A DNA stretch of 64,000 nucleotides from Corbicula japonica (GCA_038501625.1 JAZAYU010000922.1:59216-123215); one strand, 5' to 3'. Positions 1 to 10,432 are shown, numbered from the stretch's first letter. The notes: generated by a model from the sequence alone, not told the origin. Made by a program: numbers and translations.

Positions 1-884
1 AACACTCCCATAACACGTTTTGAAAATCACGCACCATTGTCTTTTTTTCCGTTACACAAATAGACAAAGCGGGGAATAAAACAATAGAAAATCCAAAAAA
101 TACACGGTAAAAAAATGTGTATTTAAATTAGATAATGAAAATAAATCACGAATATTGCAAGTTTAAGTAAGTATGAAATTTTTCCCATTAGGGGAAGACT
201 TCCTTATTCATTTAACTTTTTTTAACCAGTTTTCGCATATTTTTCTTAAACTCGTCTACCCTGCAACAACATACCATTTGAATAAATGTCGAAAAAATTA
301 TTAAAGGTTCGAACTCGAACAAAAAAAATAAGTACACTTAAAAATCGCTAGTAAAGATTGTAATAAAAATATTTGTTCAAGATGTTTGCATTTATGCTCT
401 CGCAGGAATCAAACAATTTACTTTTTCTTGCTTTTTGAACCTCCGTGCAGCGATTTGATTGGTACAAATCCCTGCCATTACAAATTACGTAAGAAACCAG
501 GTGATGATGATAAATATCCTCACGTGACCAATTTCAACAAGAGCTGTCCGAAGAGACAGCGCGCTCAACTATTCGAATCATTTGAAACAAATGCAATTTG
601 AAGATTAAAACAATAACAACTATGGCCAAACATTCATGTGCAATCAGAAAAAGTATTAACAAGTGAATGGGAGAAAGTAATTTTAAATAACAGAAATAAT
701 TCCATAATGTTCCATAAATATTGAACTAAAAAGGGGAATAACTATGACATATTTTTGGAAGAGTTAAAAAAACTTGTTAGTAATTTATGATTGGAGAAAT
801 TTACTTTAAGTTCAATATCAATTACTTCAGTAATGTTACAGAAAAAGAACTGAAATGAAAAAAGCATTATTTTTAAAAAGCATA
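1..884. other. AT-rich stretch without a recognisable gene
   Basis: No convincing coding region or RNA gene is seen. The part from about 266 to 560 is the partner of a diverged duplication at 5313-5550. The short open frame at 386-601 lies inside that duplicated DNA, is not kept open in the second copy, and is therefore not annotated as a gene. Confidence 0.6.
266..560. repeat. diverged duplication, copy 1 (partner 5313-5550)
   Basis: The two segments align over their length with scattered substitutions and short gaps; shared landmarks are 'TCCGTGCAGCGATTT' and 'CCCTGCCATTACAA'. In copy 2 it directly abuts the DNA that in copy 1 lies at 2044, so the 885-2040 satellite element appears to have been inserted into, or lost from, this junction. 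Confidence 0.75.
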
Positions 885-1965
885 CAGTAGGTCAAGTGAA
901 AGTGATCTAGATTATGATGGTGAAAATGTTTTTCAAGTTTGAAGTTGATATCTGTATTAGTTTCAAAGTTATGGGCCAAGTGCATATAACTTGAAAGCAA
1001 AATCTATTTTAAAAAGGACATAAATTTTAAAAAATTGTAGGAGAGTTTTCGGTCTTGGTGGTTATTGTAAAGATTATCATAGTGACTATACATGTATATT
1101 CTAAGTTTGAAGTTAATATCTCATGTTGTTTCAAAGTTATGGATCAAGCGCATATTTCGGCTAATGCAAAAACTAAGTTCAAAATGGGCATAACTTACAG
1201 AAATATTTCCGGTAGAGTTATGGGTCTTGTTGATAATGATTGAGAATCTGATGTCAAACATATATTTCAAGTTTCAAAGTAATATCTCTAGTTGTTTAAA
1301 AGTAATAAGAGAATTGCATAAGTGAAAAGGGGCATAACTTGAGAAATATTGGTAGCAGAGTAATGGGTCTTTTTGATAATGACATAGACTTTGATGGTGA
1401 ATATAAATTCTAAGTTTCAAGGTAATATCTCAAGTAGTTTCAAAGTTATGGGCAAAGTGCATATTTTGCTTAACACAAAATTTCAGTGAAAAGGGGGCAT
1501 AACTTGAAAAATATTGGAAGCAGGGTTATGGGTCTTGTTGGTTATGATGTAGATTTGGATGTTGAATATATATTTCAAGTTTCAAGGCAATGTCTCAAGT
1601 AGTTCCAAAGTTATGAGCCAAGCAAAATGTAAGTGAAAAAGGGGGATAACCTTTAAAAATAATAGTAGCAGAGTTTTAGAGTTATGGGTCTTGTTGGTAA
1701 TGATGTAGAATTTGATGGTGAATATATATTCCAAGTTTCAAGTTGATATCTCAAGTAGTTTATAAGTTATGGACCAAAGTGCATATTTTCCTTAACGCAA
1801 AATTTAAGTGAAAAAGGGGCATAACTTGAAAAATATTGGAAGCAGAGTTATGGGTCTTGTTGGTTATGATGTAGAATTTGATGGTGAATATATATTCCAA
1901 GTTTCAAGTTGATATCCTATGTAGTTTTCAAGTTATGGACCAAAGTGCATATTTTGTTTAACGGA
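885..1965. repeat. tandem repeat, about six diverged 145-170 bp units
   Basis: The phrase 'GAGTTATGGGTCTTGTTG' or a close variant recurs near 1047, 1219, 1362, 1526, 1682 and 1848. Each is followed by 'GATGGTGAATATATATTCCAAGTTTCAAG' type sequence (in pieces) and 'AAAGTGCATATTTTG'. Left-hand units are more diverged, right-hand units closer to each other. The block ends at a GC-rich tail (see next entry). Satellite-like cores next to a hairpin tail are the architecture of bivalve pearl/Helentron-related non-autonomous elements; that identification is inference. Confidence 0.8.
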
Positions 1966-2040
1966 CGGAGACGCCGGGGCCGACGCCGACACCGGGGCGA
2001 GTAGGATAGCTCCCCTATTCTTCGAATAGTCGAGCTAAAA
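1960..2040 (+). mobile_element. 3' end of a satellite-carrying element (pearl/Helentron-like)
   Basis: A GC-rich run of GACGCCG-type repeats is followed by 'GAGTAGGATAGCTCCC' and a perfect 6-bp hairpin, CTATTC (2015-2020) with GAATAG (2024-2029) around a TTC loop, then 'TCGAGCTAAAA'. A terminal hairpin just inside the 3' end with a CTAA-like end is what rolling-circle (Helitron/Helentron) elements show. No Rep/helicase coding is present, so the element would be non-autonomous. The 5' end could not be located. Confidence 0.5.
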
Positions 2041-2043
2041 ACG

Positions 2044-2510
2044 GGATCCTTTTAACGTTTCCTTTGAATAATTTTTATTTAAAATTAATTATGAAGCTGT
2101 GGATTAGGAAATACTGAAAATAATTAGATTAGATTATTAGATTGAAAAACAACAAAATTATGTTAAAAATGTCTCTGGTGGAAGTGTTACTGTAATTGTA
2201 ACCGTAACGGCAAGGGGAAGTAACCTCTGCGAGGGGTGTGCTACATGTTTAGTCATCAGATGATTAAAATAATTTCATTGAATGCATATGTTTATGTGTA
2301 TCCTAATGTTCTTATTTTCTAAAATACTTATGTGCGCATTATGGTTCATTTTTTTTCTACTCGGTTTTATTTTAATACATTTATATTTGTGCACAACATT
2401 GTAAACTTGTAAAATGTGTCTCAAACATAACCGTTGAGATCATTGACGGTATCATTTAGTAAACAGATGTGTAAAGGCTGATCAACTAGGCATATTACCC
2501 TAACCGTTGT
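2044..2510. repeat. near-identical duplication, copy 1 (partner 5551-6017)
   Basis: Begins 'GGGATCCTTT(T)AACG' in both copies and stays highly similar to 'AACTAGGCATATTACCCT'. High similarity next to strongly diverged blocks suggests a more recent copy or conversion event than the 266-560/5313-5550 pair. Confidence 0.85.
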
Positions 2511-2770
2511 CAAACATAGAAGGCATGTTTTGATTTGTGAGGTCAATTGTCAAAATTTGTGAGTTTAGTAAGGTGTAATTAGCATGCTTATTACGGCGTA
2601 ATTTCGCCAATTCTAGAACCCTTAAAAGACTTGAAACTTTAGTTGGTAAAGCATCTATAGCAGATGATATATGCAGAGGCCATTGTTTACAAAATGTATA
2701 TAACTAGCTGAATATTGCTGTTAATCGGTATGCATTTTTCATTGAGTTTGTACATTTTGTAATTCGCAAA
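2404..2770. repeat. duplicated segment (partner 6932-7370)
   Basis: Starts 'GTAAACTTGTAAAATGTGTCT' (shared in pieces), continues through 'GTGAGGTCAATTGT' and 'AGCTGAATATTGCTGT'. The partner contains an extra stretch near 7220-7300. Nothing coding is seen. Confidence 0.7.
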
Positions 2771-2879
2771 TATTGTTACGTCACTTCTACAATATTAGAC
2801 GGCGATGTTCCTCGTGCAACATCTTACGGGTTTGTATCTCACAGCTTGCTCGCTTCTCAAGAGCTTGCAACGATGTGAA

Positions 2880-3255
2880 TGATTTCAATGAACGTAATGT
2901 TTGCGTTGCAGAAAAAATTTAAAAACAAGGTTATCGGTATCACAAATTAAGGAAAACCTTTTGCAAGTTTTATCGCCGATACCCAGATCTAATTCAAAAG
3001 TGAAGGTGCAATTTAAAATCACTATTGCAACAAGGTATTTCACAGCCAGTTTGTTATGGAGATTTAATTTGTAAACTTAAGAAGATAAAAGGCAATGTTA
3101 ATTTCTCCCGGTTATTCGTAAAAACCATCTGTAAATTTAAAAAGAAAGGTTACCAACATGATATTTTACAGCGCTCTGCAGACCTGGTGATTAGCCCATC
3201 CACAGTTGATCATTATGCTTACCTCTTCGGTTGCACGACGGTGGCAGGGGTTTAA
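2880..3255 (+). pseudogene. fragment of a retroelement reading frame
   Basis: One frame reads through 'GYRYHKLRKTFCKFYRRYPD', 'LIQK', an in-frame TGA at 3001-3003, 'RCNLKSLLQQGISQPV', 'CYGDLICKLKKIKG', 'GYQHDILQRSADLVISP', 'STVDHYAYLFGCTT' and a stop at 3253-3255. Composition and sense are protein-like over about 115 residues, unlike surrounding AT-rich DNA. It resembles, from memory, a peptide that recurs at the C-terminal end of dispersed bivalve retroelement proteins; the exact family is not identified. The internal TGA, another upstream stop near 2913 and the absence of any catalytic domain make it a dead fragment. It is not present in the second copy of the block. Confidence 0.5.
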
Positions 3256-3364
3256 GAGTTAATGAAGGATTATGGGGATATATTTTCTTAAAATAATCTA
3301 GAAGCTCGTTTTGTTTCTTTTATCCCTGTCATCGTGTTCTTGCTGATTTTGCTCCAGGAGCTCT

Positions 3365-3790
3365 TGTCTTGGTAAGATCATTGAGTAACCGCCCTTTGAC
3401 TTTGCAATGCTATATTCTTCTTCTGTTTATATGTTTGTGTGCTTTTGCATGCAACATTGTTGAGCCGATGGATGGGTTGGAGTTATTTCACCAAGACAAC
3501 TTGTACTTGTTTGTGATACGAGAAACTGTTGGGGCAAGTGTGAGGTTGGTGCACCCTAGAACCTGGTTTAAACCCCCAGTGGCGATTTGTTTTGCCTTTT
3601 ACCGTTCCAAGACGGTATCCCCAAAGGTTCTCTTTTTCGTTAATTGTTTGTGGCGTCCTATTTGAATTGACATACTTATAACAAAAATGCTCATTCTCTT
3701 TCTCTCTTCTTTTTCGCTGCGAGTGGAGGCTGTGTTTTGTGAGTGTGGCGATTGCTGATATGCATATATTACTTTTTTCACAGTATGTCG
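3365..3790 (+). mobile_element. dispersed retroposon 'R', copy 1
   Basis: Same family as the inverted copy at 54537-54932 and the partial copies at 7978-8235 and 10936-11100. Shared landmarks: 'GGTAAGATCATTGAG', 'AACTCCAACCC' (as its complement), 'GGTTGGTGCACCCTAGA', 'CTGATATGCATAT'. The family is mobile: the 54.5-kb copy is bordered by a 12-bp target duplication. The open frame at 3369-3665, with a leader-like hydrophobic start, is simply the way this copy reads and is broken in the others. Confidence 0.75.
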
Positions 3791-4110
3791 AAATTGCAAT
3801 AATAAGTGATAACTGGACTGATGGCAGCATAATTTGAGATCATGGCTCTCATGTTGATGGAAGTGTCGAATAAGACAGGAAAGATAGCCAAAGTGTTGAT
3901 TTTTTTAAAATTAAAATTGTTGTCAGCCACTAAGAAACTGCAGAAGATATGCGACATGAAGTTTCATCAACAGCATTTTTTTTTATACAACACAAGGTTG
4001 ATACATCATTATTAGGACAAGTTCTTTAAGCACGTGTGTTGGATCAAGAGTGAACTTGCAGGGGCACAGATTAAGGTCAAATGGGTGAAAGTACATAATA
4101 CAAAGGCCAA
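3790..4110. repeat. duplicated segment (partner 7380-7680)
   Basis: Shared landmarks are 'CAGTATGTCGAAATT/GAGTGTGCCGAAATT', 'CATGTTGATGGAAGTGTCG' and 'CACGTGTGTT'. Similarity ends near 4110 in this copy. No gene seen. Confidence 0.75.
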
Positions 4111-4202
4111 TTATGGTTCGAAAAAAAACCCCATACAACACCATATTTTTGACTTAGTTGTAAAAAACAGAATAAAAAAGGATATCATTAAGATCTACTT
4201 AC

Positions 4203-4217
4203 CTTCAATTGTTCCAC
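4203..4217 (-). other. candidate 15-nt microexon (VEQLK)
   Basis: On the minus strand a 3' splice site 'TTTGTTTACTAACAG' (with a CTAAC branch-like motif) is followed by GTGGAACAATTGAAG and then the 5' splice site 'GTAAGTAGATCTTAA'. The 15 nt could encode VEQLK without changing frame. The 5' splice site and following bases match those of the 12-nt candidates of the right-hand array ('GTAAGTACATCTTAA'), which suggests common descent. There is no transcript evidence. Confidence 0.4.
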
Positions 4218-4317
4218 CTGTTAGTAAACAAATTAACATTCTGATAATGTGGGTGATTTTGCTGGTTGATATATTTAGAGTCGAATTAACTTTAGAGTGA
4301 AAACATTTCCCATTTGG

Positions 4318-5225
4318 TAACTTCAGCTGTTCCTAAGAGACAGTTAAATGATATTTCTTTTGGGATAGATCGAAATTGTACTGTTTGATTGTGTGAATAC
4401 AGAGTGATGCAGAACCTGTAATCAGTCGGCGTGACTAGTAATTTATATGCATTTGCATTACTGCCTATGAACAGGCTTAATCAAACCGAGCCTGCAATAT
4501 TTACATATTTGTGGTGTTCGGTGGCTTTCAAAGTCTCCTTTCATTTATTGCGATCTAGTTTTGTTTTTCCTATCTGTTCGGTTGTTATTCCATTGGTTTA
4601 ATACTGTCAAAAACGTTCGGGTAAATGTTACTGTGAAAAACAAAGTACTTTTCTAAATTGTATAAAATACATCTTTTGAGTATTCTCCCGGGGATAAAGC
4701 GATTAAGACAGATCTTTGTTGAGTTTTGTTAATTTTCTCAAGTATAAAGAACGTTTACACATTCGTAATTTATAACCTATTGTCGGAAACAACAATCAAA
4801 GGACAAAATACTTACCCGTTTTTTTCTAGTTTCCTCTTTCTGCAAGTAGATAATATAAAAGTCATTAATTATAAGTCTCATACTGTATCCCTTCCCCCAG
4901 TGATCTTTACCAATAAATTAAAAATCAATTAACAATTAATTAGCACTAAGTACATGTACACCGTTGCAAGTATTGCTTGGTAAATACTCTTTGGGGCTAT
5001 TATTTGTGAACACGTTTTGTATTTAGTTTCTAACCAATTGAAACATTCGTGACTATATGTGTTATTTTTATGAAATAATTATGTATTTAACATAAATGGA
5101 TGCATGCAATTGTAAGATAAGATTTAAACAAACAAGGACAGACCAGTCATCTTGAATATATTTCCTAGTAAAAGGATTTGGCGCAATCAAGCCTAGATAA
5201 CTAGCACGCTAAGCACACTCCCACA
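4318..5225. repeat. duplicated block carrying a 24-nt microexon, copy 1
   Basis: Aligns with 6015-6925 from 'ACAGTTAAATGATATTTCTTT' (in pieces) to 'GCACGCTTAGCACACTCCCACAG'. Copy 1 contains 'ACTGCCTATGAACAGGC' and 'AAACCGAGCCTG' (4466-4495), bases missing in copy 2; the same phrase is part of the S element at 39 kb and 50 kb. Confidence 0.8.
4816..4839 (-). other. candidate 24-nt microexon, copy 1 (KEETRKKR)
   Basis: Minus strand: 'TTATCTACTTGCAG', then 24 nt reading AAA GAG GAA ACT AGA AAA AAA CGG, then 'GTAAGTATTTTG'. Both splice sites fit the consensus. Two paralogues at 6512-6535 and 7712-7735 keep the length, the frame and the EET-R core. Lys/Glu-rich short symmetric exons occur in genes that build repetitive charged segments; no such gene is recognised here. 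Confidence 0.45.
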
Positions 5226-7380
5226 GATTGACTTATTAACTGTTTTTAAGATTAAAGAATATGCTCTCTTTTTGAGCATTTATGGTCATCATTATTTTAT
5301 CAGACAAACTCATAAACTATTTAAGGTTTGAACTCGAGGAAAAACATTTGAGTACAATTATAAATCGGTAGTAAAGATTGTAATCAAATTGTTTGTTCAT
5401 GATGGTTGCATTTAGTCCCTCTTAGGTATGAAACACTTTACGTTTTGAATCTCCGTGCAGCGATTTTATTGGCACAGATCCCTGCCATTACAAGTAACGT
5501 AAGAAACCACGTGATTATGATAAATATCCTCAAATGACCAATTCAAAAGCGGGATCCTTTAAACGTTTCCTTTGAATAATTTTTATTTAAAATTAATTAT
5601 GAAGCTGTGGATTAGGAAATACTGAAAATAATTAGATTAGATTATTAGATTGAAAAACAACAAAATTATGTTAAAAATGTCTCTGGTGGAAGTGTTACTG
5701 TAATTGTAACCGTAACGGCAAGGGGAAGTAACATCTGCGAGGGGTGTGCTACATGTTTAGTCATCAGATGATTAAAATAATTTCATTGAATGCATATGTT
5801 TATGTGTATCCTAATGTTCTTATTTTCTTAAATTATTGTGTGCGCATTATTGTGCATTGTTTTCTACTCGGTTTTTTTTTAATGCATTTATATTTGTGCA
5901 AAATATTGTAAACTTGTAAAATGTGTCTCAAAACATAACCGTTGAGATCACTGACGGTATCATTAAGTAAACAGATGTGTAAAGGCTGGTCAACTAGGCA
6001 TATTACCCTTATCGTCGTGACAGTTAAATGATATTTCTTTCGGGATAGATCGAATTTGTACTGTTCAATGGTGTGAATACAAAGTGGTGCTGAACCTGTA
6101 ACCAGTCGGCGTGACTAGTAAATATTATACATTTCCATTGCAATATTTACATGTTTGTCGTGTTTTGTGGCTTTCAAAGTCCCCTTTCATCTATTGCGAT
6201 CTAGTTTCGTTTTTCAAATCTGTTCGGTTATGATTCCATAGGTTAAATGCTGACAGATACGTTCGGATAAATTTAACAGTGAGAAACAAAATACTTTTCT
6301 AATTTTTTATAAAATAAATATTTGGATAATCTTCTCGGGGATAAAGTGGTTAAGACAGTTCTTTGTCGAGTTTTGTTAATTTTCTCGTGTATAATATCAC
6401 ATATATATCATATATAATAACGTATGGAGAAAAAAGGAACGTTTACACATTCGTAATTAATAACACTTATTGTCGTAAACAACAATCAAAGGACAATTTG
6501 AAAATACTAACCCGTTGTCTTCTAGTTTCCTCCTTCTGCAAGTAAATAATAGAAGAGTCATTAGTTATTAGTTATAAGTCTCATACCTTATCCCTTTTCC
6601 ACCAGATGTTTTTCCATGAAATTGAAATTCAATTAAGAATTAATTAGCACGAAAAACATGTACGACGTTGCAAGTATTACTTGGTAAATAGTCTTTAGGC
6701 TATTATTTGTGAACCCGTTTTGTATTTAGTTTCTAACCAATTGAATCATTGGTGACTACAAATATGTGTTATTTTTATTAAATTATTATGTATTTAACAT
6801 AAATAGATGCATGCAATTGTAAGATAAGATTTAAACATACAAGGACAGACAAGTCATCTTGAATATATGTCCTAGTAAAAGGATTTGGGGCAATCAAGCC
6901 TAGATAACTAGCACGCTTAGCACACTCCCACAGTAAACTTGTAAAATGTGTCTCAAAGCATAACCGTTGAGATCATTGACGGTATCATTTAGTAAACAGA
7001 TGTGTAAAGGCTGATCAACTAGGCATATTACCCTTACCGTCGTCAACGTCAAAGGCATGTATTGATTTGTGAGGTCAATTGTTGTCAAATTTGTGAGGTT
7101 AGTAAGGTGTAATTAGCGTGCTAATTAAAGCGTAATTGCACCAAAGCTATAACTTTTTAATACTTGAGTCTTTAGTTGGATAATCAGCTATAGCAGATGA
7201 TAGTAGAGATGCCATTGTTTGTATGTGAAATTCTTTACGAGGTTCATTTCAGATCTATTCTTTATAAAACTTTAAGCATCTTCTTTTACATTTTATAAAA
7301 TGATTACTACTAGCTGAATATTGCTGTCAGTCGGTATGCATTAAGCATTGAGTAAGTAATTCGCAATTTGTTTCAGAGTG
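5226..7380. repeat. second, shuffled copy of the left block
   Basis: Order in this copy: 5313-5550 (=266-560), 5551-6017 (=2044-2510), 6015-6925 (=4318-5225), 6932-7370 (=2404-2770). Compared with copy 1 the satellite element, the retroelement fragment and the R element are absent. The junctions read as clean joins. No protein gene is seen; the short open frames at 6363-6545 and 6900-7088 are not conserved in the other copy. Confidence 0.75.
6512..6535 (-). other. candidate 24-nt microexon, copy 2 (KEETRRQR)
   Basis: Minus strand: 'TTATTTACTTGCAG', AAG GAG GAA ACT AGA AGA CAA CGG, then 'GTTAGTATTTTC'. The 5' splice site differs from copy 1 by GTAAGT to GTTAGT, still usable. Against copy 1 the core EET-R is unchanged and the last four codons vary. 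Confidence 0.42.
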
Positions 7381-7700
7381 TGCCGAAATTACAATAATAA
7401 GTGATATCTGGACCGAGGGCAGCATAACTTGAGATCATGCCTATCATGTTGATGGAAGTGTCGAATAAGACAGCAAATATAGCCAAAGTGTTGATTTTTT
7501 AAAGTTTAAATTGTTGTCAGCCACAAAGAAACTGTAGAGGATATGCTACGTGAAGTTTTATCAACAACATTGTTTGATACAACAAAAAGTTGATACATCA
7601 TTAGGTCAAGTTCTATAACCACGTGTGTTGCATCAAAAGTGAACTTGCTGTGGTAATGATTTAGGTCAAACGGGTGACTGGACATGTATAAATCAAATGG
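7380..7700. repeat. duplicated segment (partner 3790-4110)
   Basis: See the partner entry. It runs directly into the third 24-nt microexon candidate, whereas copy 1 runs into the 15-nt candidate, so the order of candidate exons differs between copies. Confidence 0.7.
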
Positions 7701-7711
7701 CGAATACTTAC

Positions 7712-7735
7712 CAGTTTTTTCCTAGTTTCCTCCTC
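7712..7735 (-). other. candidate 24-nt microexon, copy 3 (EEETRKKL)
   Basis: Minus strand: 'TTATTTACTTGCAG', GAG GAG GAA ACT AGG AAA AAA CTG, then 'GTAAGTATTCGCC'. Both splice sites are canonical. The intron similarity with copies 1 and 2 ends about 80 bp upstream of the 3' splice site, so this is a partial copy of the module. Confidence 0.45.
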
Positions 7736-7977
7736 CTGCAAGTAAATAATAGAAAAGTCATTAGATATTACAGTAATGTATTTTAACTCTTGTATCATTT
7801 TGAAAGCTTTAAGAAATCAAACGCGTTCCATATCTCCTCATGCACTCAACCAAAATACTAACACGACTAAGTTATTACTTTCAATGACAGGCAGTATGCA
7901 AAGGATAACACGAATCAGGTGATTGCAGTTACACAAGTACATGACCTATTCAATTAATTTATCCTCTAATGAACTCT

Positions 7978-8235
7978 CTGGGCAAGTGTGTGGTTGGTGC
8001 ACCCTAGAGCCTGATCTAAATATCCGATGGCCAATTGTTTTGCCACTGATCGTTCCAAAACGGTAACCCATCAAGTTTTCATTTTCGTTAATTGTTTTCG
8101 ATGTCTTAAAAAATTAAAATTGATCATTTCATAACACGTGTTCTTTTTTCACCATATTTTTGGCTAATGGGAGCCTTTATCGTCTAGATGTGGCCATTCC
8201 TGATATGGAGATTTCACTTTTTTAATCGTCTGAAA
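7978..8235 (+). mobile_element. retroposon R, partial diverged copy
   Basis: Contains 'GGTTGGTGCACCCTAGA', 'CGTTCCAAAACGGTAACCC' and 'CCTGATATGGAGATTTCAC', in the same order as copy 1 at 3540-3780 but lacking its first 170 bp. Confidence 0.6.
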
Positions 8236-8905
8236 GTTTTATAATGATTAACGGTCATGGTTATGATTGTCAACGTAAAGTAGATGTAACGTTGAAGATA
8301 TCGCGAATTGCAATCTATTATAATGAGTTATAAATTTCCAACTGGACAAAACTATGTTACTCAAATTAGACAGCTACAATAATGTAAGGAGGACATTTGA
8401 GTTTTTAAGAGACCTAAATAGATTTTCTTCAGTGGTTTCAAAAACATTTTAGCAATATATAATAACTGTAAGGCTATAACGCGGATAATGTAACAATTGT
8501 ATAAGAACTGGTGTTAGCGATAAATCGTGCTTCATAAAATGTTTTGTGTATTTGAATCAAAATATTTTTGATAATTTTCAATAACCTTTAAATCAGAAAG
8601 AAGTTAATTGTAATGAAAACTGTGTTTCTTGTTTTCTTGTTGTATTATAACAAATGATAGTGTGTAAGTATTAATAAAAGTTGGTAAAACGAATTATCTT
8701 AAACTATGCGGAACAAGGGAAAGGACGTTAGATAGTTTATAGGGAGCATTATGCAAGCAAACAACATGGCGTTAACACAATAAAAATTGACGATCTTCTA
8801 CCACGTTTAAACAATTAAGTAGCTTTTTCTTTGTATTTTACAAAAACATTGTGTGCATTCTGTGGGTTAAAGTATACAAGTAGTATATAACATTGACGTA
8901 TTGAA
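8236..8905. other. AT-rich stretch, nothing recognised
   Basis: No coding frame, RNA gene or repeat family recurring elsewhere in the window was found here. Confidence 0.5.
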
Positions 8906-8919
8906 ATGGGGCGCGGGGC

Positions 8920-9092
8920 ACTTAGGATTGGAGATTGAATGACTCATCGTGAAGTCATATGCGTATGACTCATCGTCACTGGATCGAATGACTCGTTGCC
9001 GCAGGTGCTTGATCGAATGACTCACAGGCGCAGGATCGTATGACTCATCGGCGCGGGATCGAACGACTCATCGTCACCGGATCGATCTTTAA
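8920..9092. repeat. minisatellite, six units of about 25-29 bp
   Basis: Imperfect tandem copies of 'GGATCGAATGACTCATCG' with GC-rich linkers such as CGCGG or CACC. The GACTC core recurs at roughly 8939, 8964, 8989, 9018, 9043 and 9067. Units are diverged, so the array is old. Confidence 0.8.
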
Positions 9093-9231
9093 TTAAAAAA
9101 ATAACGCATAGTATTGACGACCTCGGGGGGTTATAAAATATCTGTAGTATCATTAAACATTAACCCTCCATACGCGTCCTTTATAAATATAATGAATCAA
9201 TTATCATTAATCGTTCTTTATGATACTTATA

Positions 9232-10430
9232 CGAGGGTTGTTCAATATATAATGAGACTGTCCTCATATATTTTTATTCTGACATGAAATATATCAAAAT
9301 TTGGTATCATTATTAAATATAACTTATCCTTGATTAGAATACCGGCTTTGGTAGAAAAAATATAATGCGACATAGAAATTATGATCATTCCAAAAACCAT
9401 TTTAACGCGTTATCGCCCCCGTCCATTCTGTATAATAAAGACATACATTATAATATAAAGTAAAGTAAGAACCTATTTTTGAAATTACATAAAAATCCGC
9501 CAATGTTTTGTTCGTTATATCGATGACCTCATTTGGTTGTAAAACGTTGAAATAATCAACATTTGTTTACGGTCACCCTAACACGTTGTCACTTAATAAT
9601 GATGACACAAGAACGTATTGAAGTGCGGGCAAACATTAAGTTGTGTATGAATTTAGGTAAATCGGCAACGAAAACATTTACAATGTTACAAGAGACTAAG
9701 GGGAAAGACAGTGCTTGTCGTGTGTTAGTATTTAGATGGCACAAACAGTTTTTCTGAGGGACATACAGCACTTAATGACGAGCAAAGGTTCGGTAGTAAG
9801 AAGTCCGTGACAGCGTCATGCGTAGCGTCAATTCAGTCAGCGCTTGATATGGACAGACGTTTAAGGGTGCGGGAGCTTGCCGAAATTGCTGATGGAGCTT
9901 TGGAACTGCGCATCGCATACTGACAAAAGATTTAAGCATGAGCAAAGTTAATTAAATATTTAATACATAAAAGTGTTGCATAATTCCTATAGAGATTCAG
10001 TAATTTAAGTATATCGGCGTTTTTCTATATAAAATCATAATAAAAACATAAGAATTCATTTATTTGGTTTTAAGACATTTATAATTCCTGCATTAATATT
10101 TATCAGTTAATAAGTCATTAGTTTGTGGGCTGCACGCCACCAATGATGTGTTCTGCATTCGGCAGCTTATTTTGAAAAGCTATGAATGTGATAAAACAAT
10201 ATAGCGACGTTTACAATGCGATCGACGTCGCTGACGTTGCCCGGGGGCGATGATGCAAACATGACCTTCTTATAAATGCTGTAACTTTAAAGCTGTTTTG
10301 TGGATTTTTTAAATATTTTCTGAATGTATTCAGAAATGAATGAACTTTGTTATTATCTATTGCATATTACCGTTAAATGTTTCAAATAAAAGATATGAAC
10401 ACAGTCTCATTATATATTGAACACCCCTCG
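9232..10430 (+). mobile_element. mariner-family DNA transposon, internally deleted
   Basis: Terminal inverted repeats are complete: left end 'CGAGGGTTGTTCAATATATA' and right end, read as complement, 'CGAGGGGTGTTCAATATATA', each continuing with ATGAGACTGT. TA dinucleotides flank both ends (9230-9231 and 10431-10432), the target duplication of the Tc1/mariner superfamily. Total length is 1199 bp, close to a full mariner, but the transposase is broken and lacks its catalytic half, so the copy could move only if transposase were supplied elsewhere. Confidence 0.9.
9599..9950 (+). pseudogene. mariner transposase, N-terminal remnant
   Basis: Frame 1 reads MMTQERIEVRANIKL, 'CMNLGKSATKTFTML' and 'CRVLVFRWHKQF', the first helix-turn-helix of mariner transposases with its WHK(R)F signature. 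After a one-base frameshift near 9757 it continues 'SEGHTALNDEQRFGSKKS' and 'DMDRRLRVRELAEIAD', then a second frameshift near 9900 and 'ILTKDLSMSKV'. That is the end of the DNA-binding domain; none of the three catalytic aspartate regions follows. At least two frameshifts plus a large deletion make it non-functional. Confidence 0.88.
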
Positions 10431-10432
10431 TA

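Noticed and set aside
3369..3665. 98-residue plus frame with a signal-peptide-like start
   Set aside because: It lies wholly in retroposon R; other copies of R break the frame, so it is not supported as a secreted protein.
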